From Nitrospiraceae bacterium (GTDB lineage: Bacteria; Nitrospirota; Thermodesulfovibrionia; Thermodesulfovibrionales; UBA1546): DNA of 7,153 nucleotides. Shown here piece by piece: positions 6,170 to 7,153 of the stretch (position 1 is the first letter of the stretch; every line of letters starts with the position of its first letter). The notes beneath the pieces were generated by a model. It did not search any database, was not told where the DNA came from, and saw nothing but the letters and a program-made list of their open reading frames with translations. Where the stretch lies: positions 1-7,153 of the forward strand of contig DOHC01000229.1 in assembly GCA_003535475.1 (NCBI GenBank), written 5' to 3'. The position numbers were made by a program, and so were the translations under genes.

Positions 6170-6901
6170 TTATCCCTTCTTCAAATACAGGAAATATTCT
6201 ATATTGCCTTTCTGTCCTCTGACAGGCGACTCAAACAGGCCGATAGTATGAAGTCCTGCAGCCTCTATCTCTGTTCTCACAAAATCAACTGCCGCAAGCC
6301 TTTTTTCTTCTTCTCTCACAATGCCTCCCTTGCCCACCTCTCCTTTGCCGACTTCAAACTGAGGCTTTACAAGAGCAAGTATCTGGCCGTCCTCTTTCAG
6401 GAATTCTAACACTTTTGGAATGACCTTTGTAAGAGATATGAACGAGACGTCAATTGTTGCAATGTCAATAATATCAGGAATCCTTTTTCTTTCAAGATGC
6501 CTGATATTTGTCCTTTCAAGAAGAATAACCCTCGGATCATTCCTTAAAGGCCATGCTATTTGTCCGTAGCCGACATCAATACAATATACTTTTTTTGCTC
6601 CCATCTGGAGCATACAGTCAGTAAAACCGCCTGTTGATGAGCCGATGTCCATTGCTGTTTTATCTTTTAAGTCTATGCTGAAAAAGTCTATGGCAGCCTT
6701 GAGCTTTAAACCTCCGCGGCTTACATAGGGGATATCTCCTGATTTCAGGGTTATGGAGGAATCGGTGTTTATCATAGCGCCTGCCTTTGTCACAGGAGAG
6801 CCGTCAACCAGAACCTTCCCTTCCATTATCAAGGCCCTTGCCCGCTCCCTGCTTTTAACAAGAGCCCTGTCAACCATTATCTTATCAAGCCTGTCTTTCA
6901 T
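6170..6901 (-). CDS. tlyA: TlyA family rRNA (cytidine-2'-O)-methyltransferase
   Basis: S4-domain 2'-O-methyltransferase; TlyA proteins methylate cytidines in 23S rRNA (C1920) and, in the longer subtype, also 16S rRNA (C1409). From ATG 6901 the product has 243 residues. An S4 RNA-binding domain covers about 4-55 (RLDKIMVDRALVKSRERARALI), then a Rossmann FtsJ/RrmJ-type domain with SAM loop DIGSSTGGFTD (85-95), DVGYGQIAW (109-117), DVSFISL (151-157) and VKPQFEVGKGEVGKGG (178-193). K66, D151, K179 and E235 fit the K-D-K-E catalytic tetrad. The protein stops soon after IEYFLYL, lacking the C-terminal extension of the long (mycobacterial) type, so it resembles TlyA type I. The frame extends to a TTG at 6979, but that adds 26 unconserved residues and overlaps a predicted -10 element; the ATG aligns with family N-termini. 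The Shine-Dalgarno (TGGA) is weak. A haemolysin label for this family is historical. Confidence 0.94.
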   Translation of the reverse strand: MKDRLDKIMVDRALVKSRERARALIMEGKVLVDGSPVTKAGAMINTDSSITLKSGDIPYVSRGGLKLKAAIDFFSIDLKDKTAMDIGSSTGGFTDCMLQMGAKKVYCIDVGYGQIAWPLRNDPRVILLERTNIRHLERKRIPDIIDIATIDVSFISLTKVIPKVLEFLKEDGQILALVKPQFEVGKGEVGKGGIVREEEKRLAAVDFVRTEIEAAGLHTIGLFESPVRGQKGNIEYFLYLKKG

Positions 6902-6938
6902 CGTTTTATCAGTTCCAATAGTGGGTTTGTTCTTAATA

Positions 6939-6944
6939 ATTATA
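6939..6944 (-). promoter_or_regulatory. Predicted -10 element for tlyA
   Basis: A perfect TATAAT is present on the minus strand, about 38 nt before the tlyA ATG at 6901, giving a leader of roughly 30 nt. No good -35 lies at 16-18 nt; the best there is CAATTT. The neighbouring TATACTGTATA (6941-6951) is a perfect palindrome around one central base and overlaps the -10, so a repressor could sit there. This element argues against the TTG start at 6979. Confidence 0.4.
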
Positions 6945-6982
6945 CTGTATAGACGGGATAAAAATTGTGGTAAAATCAATTA

Positions 6983-7011
6983 TTGAAACAATCCATCCGA
7001 TATGCTATATT
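6983..7011 (+). promoter_or_regulatory. Predicted extended -10 sigma70 promoter facing right
   Basis: TTGAAA (6983-6988; 5 of 6 to the -35 consensus), a 17-nt spacer, then TATATT (7006-7011; 5 of 6 to the -10 consensus) preceded by TGC, the extended -10 motif. This is the best promoter match in the window and points away from tlyA, so a divergent gene or RNA is expected beyond the right edge. Confidence 0.6.
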
Positions 7012-7093
7012 TTTGCCATGAAACCTGTAAAAGGGAAGTTGGGATAATCATTAGTTATACAGTACCTTGTGTGGAAACGCAATTTGATTGAAT

Positions 7094-7139
7094 AGGAGAT
7101 TAAACTATGCGAAGAATATCAATTCTTATTTTGAGGTAA
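7094..7139 (+). other. 10-codon mini-ORF with strong ribosome binding site
   Basis: AGGAG at 7094-7098 is followed 8 nt later by ATG (7107) and ten codons, MRRISILILR, then TAA (7137-7139). Five of ten residues are Ile or Leu. All three forward frames close before about 7146, so this is not simply the start of a long gene with one shift. It could be a leader peptide of a gene starting at or beyond the edge (a GTG at 7150 has GAGGT upstream), or chance. A perfect 6-bp hairpin, AAGAAT-atca-ATTCTT, lies inside at 7112-7127. About 100 nt of untranslated leader would precede the ATG if the promoter at 6983-7011 is used; I recognise no riboswitch in it. Confidence 0.35.
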
Positions 7140-7153
7140 GCTGAAAAAAGTGG

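Noticed and set aside
5782..6222. 146-residue plus-strand open frame opposite the unknown gene and the tlyA end
   Set aside because: Ser/Cys/Leu-rich, low-information translation antisense to a well-formed gene with a sensible start and spacing.
6943..7064. LexA-like box, because TACTGTATA and TATACAGTA resemble the two halves of the E. coli SOS box
   Set aside because: The halves are over 100 bp apart and neither has the CTGT-N8-ACAG spacing with a partner half.
7021..7080. Riboswitch (cobalamin or cyclic-di-GMP type) suggested by AAAGGGAA and ACGCAA words in the right-edge leader
   Set aside because: Only short words match; the conserved cores and pairing arms of these classes are not present.

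Overview
This window is a nearly gap-free run of genes on the minus strand, read from right to left. It carries a complete Tol-Pal cell-envelope operon (tolQ, tolR, a tolA/tonB-type gene, tolB, pal, cpoB). Downstream it is joined directly to a 3'-truncated moaA. Upstream lie tlyA (rRNA 2'-O-methyltransferase and S4 protein) and an unrecognised alpha-helical repeat protein. The presence of Tol-Pal and two lipoproteins shows a Gram-negative (diderm) bacterium. The moderate GC content, frequent ATA and AGA/AGG codons, a short TolA and a lipidated CpoB suggest Nitrospirota or a Deltaproteobacteria-like lineage. That placement is an inference from style, not a proof.

Layout from the right edge: 6902-7153 is non-coding or divergent. 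It holds a good sigma70-type promoter facing right and a 10-codon mini-ORF with a strong ribosome binding site, plus a -10 element for tlyA facing left. Then come tlyA (start most likely ATG at 6901), a 224-residue unknown protein 5 nt downstream, and a 76-nt gap before the tolQ ORF that contains a good promoter for the tol operon. tolQ/tolR/tolA/tolB are linked by 4-nt stop/start overlaps. A 97-nt gap between tolB and pal contains inverted arrays of a degenerate 7-bp repeat and a very strong pal ribosome binding site. pal, cpoB and moaA abut with no spacer and share one reading frame, separated only by single TAA codons.

Together TolQ-TolR form the proton-driven motor in the inner membrane, the TolA-like protein spans the periplasm, TolB is the periplasmic beta-propeller, Pal anchors the outer membrane to peptidoglycan, and CpoB is the accessory TPR protein. 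The system supports outer-membrane constriction and integrity. MoaA (first step of molybdenum cofactor synthesis) has no obvious functional link and may simply be co-transcribed.

I see no clear new system. The best leads are the two heptamer repeat tracts that flank the tolB gene (one inside its signal-peptide coding region, where a unit change would shift the frame), the unknown protein between tlyA and tolQ, the zero-spacer in-frame pal-cpoB-moaA junctions, and the promoter plus mini-ORF at the right edge.
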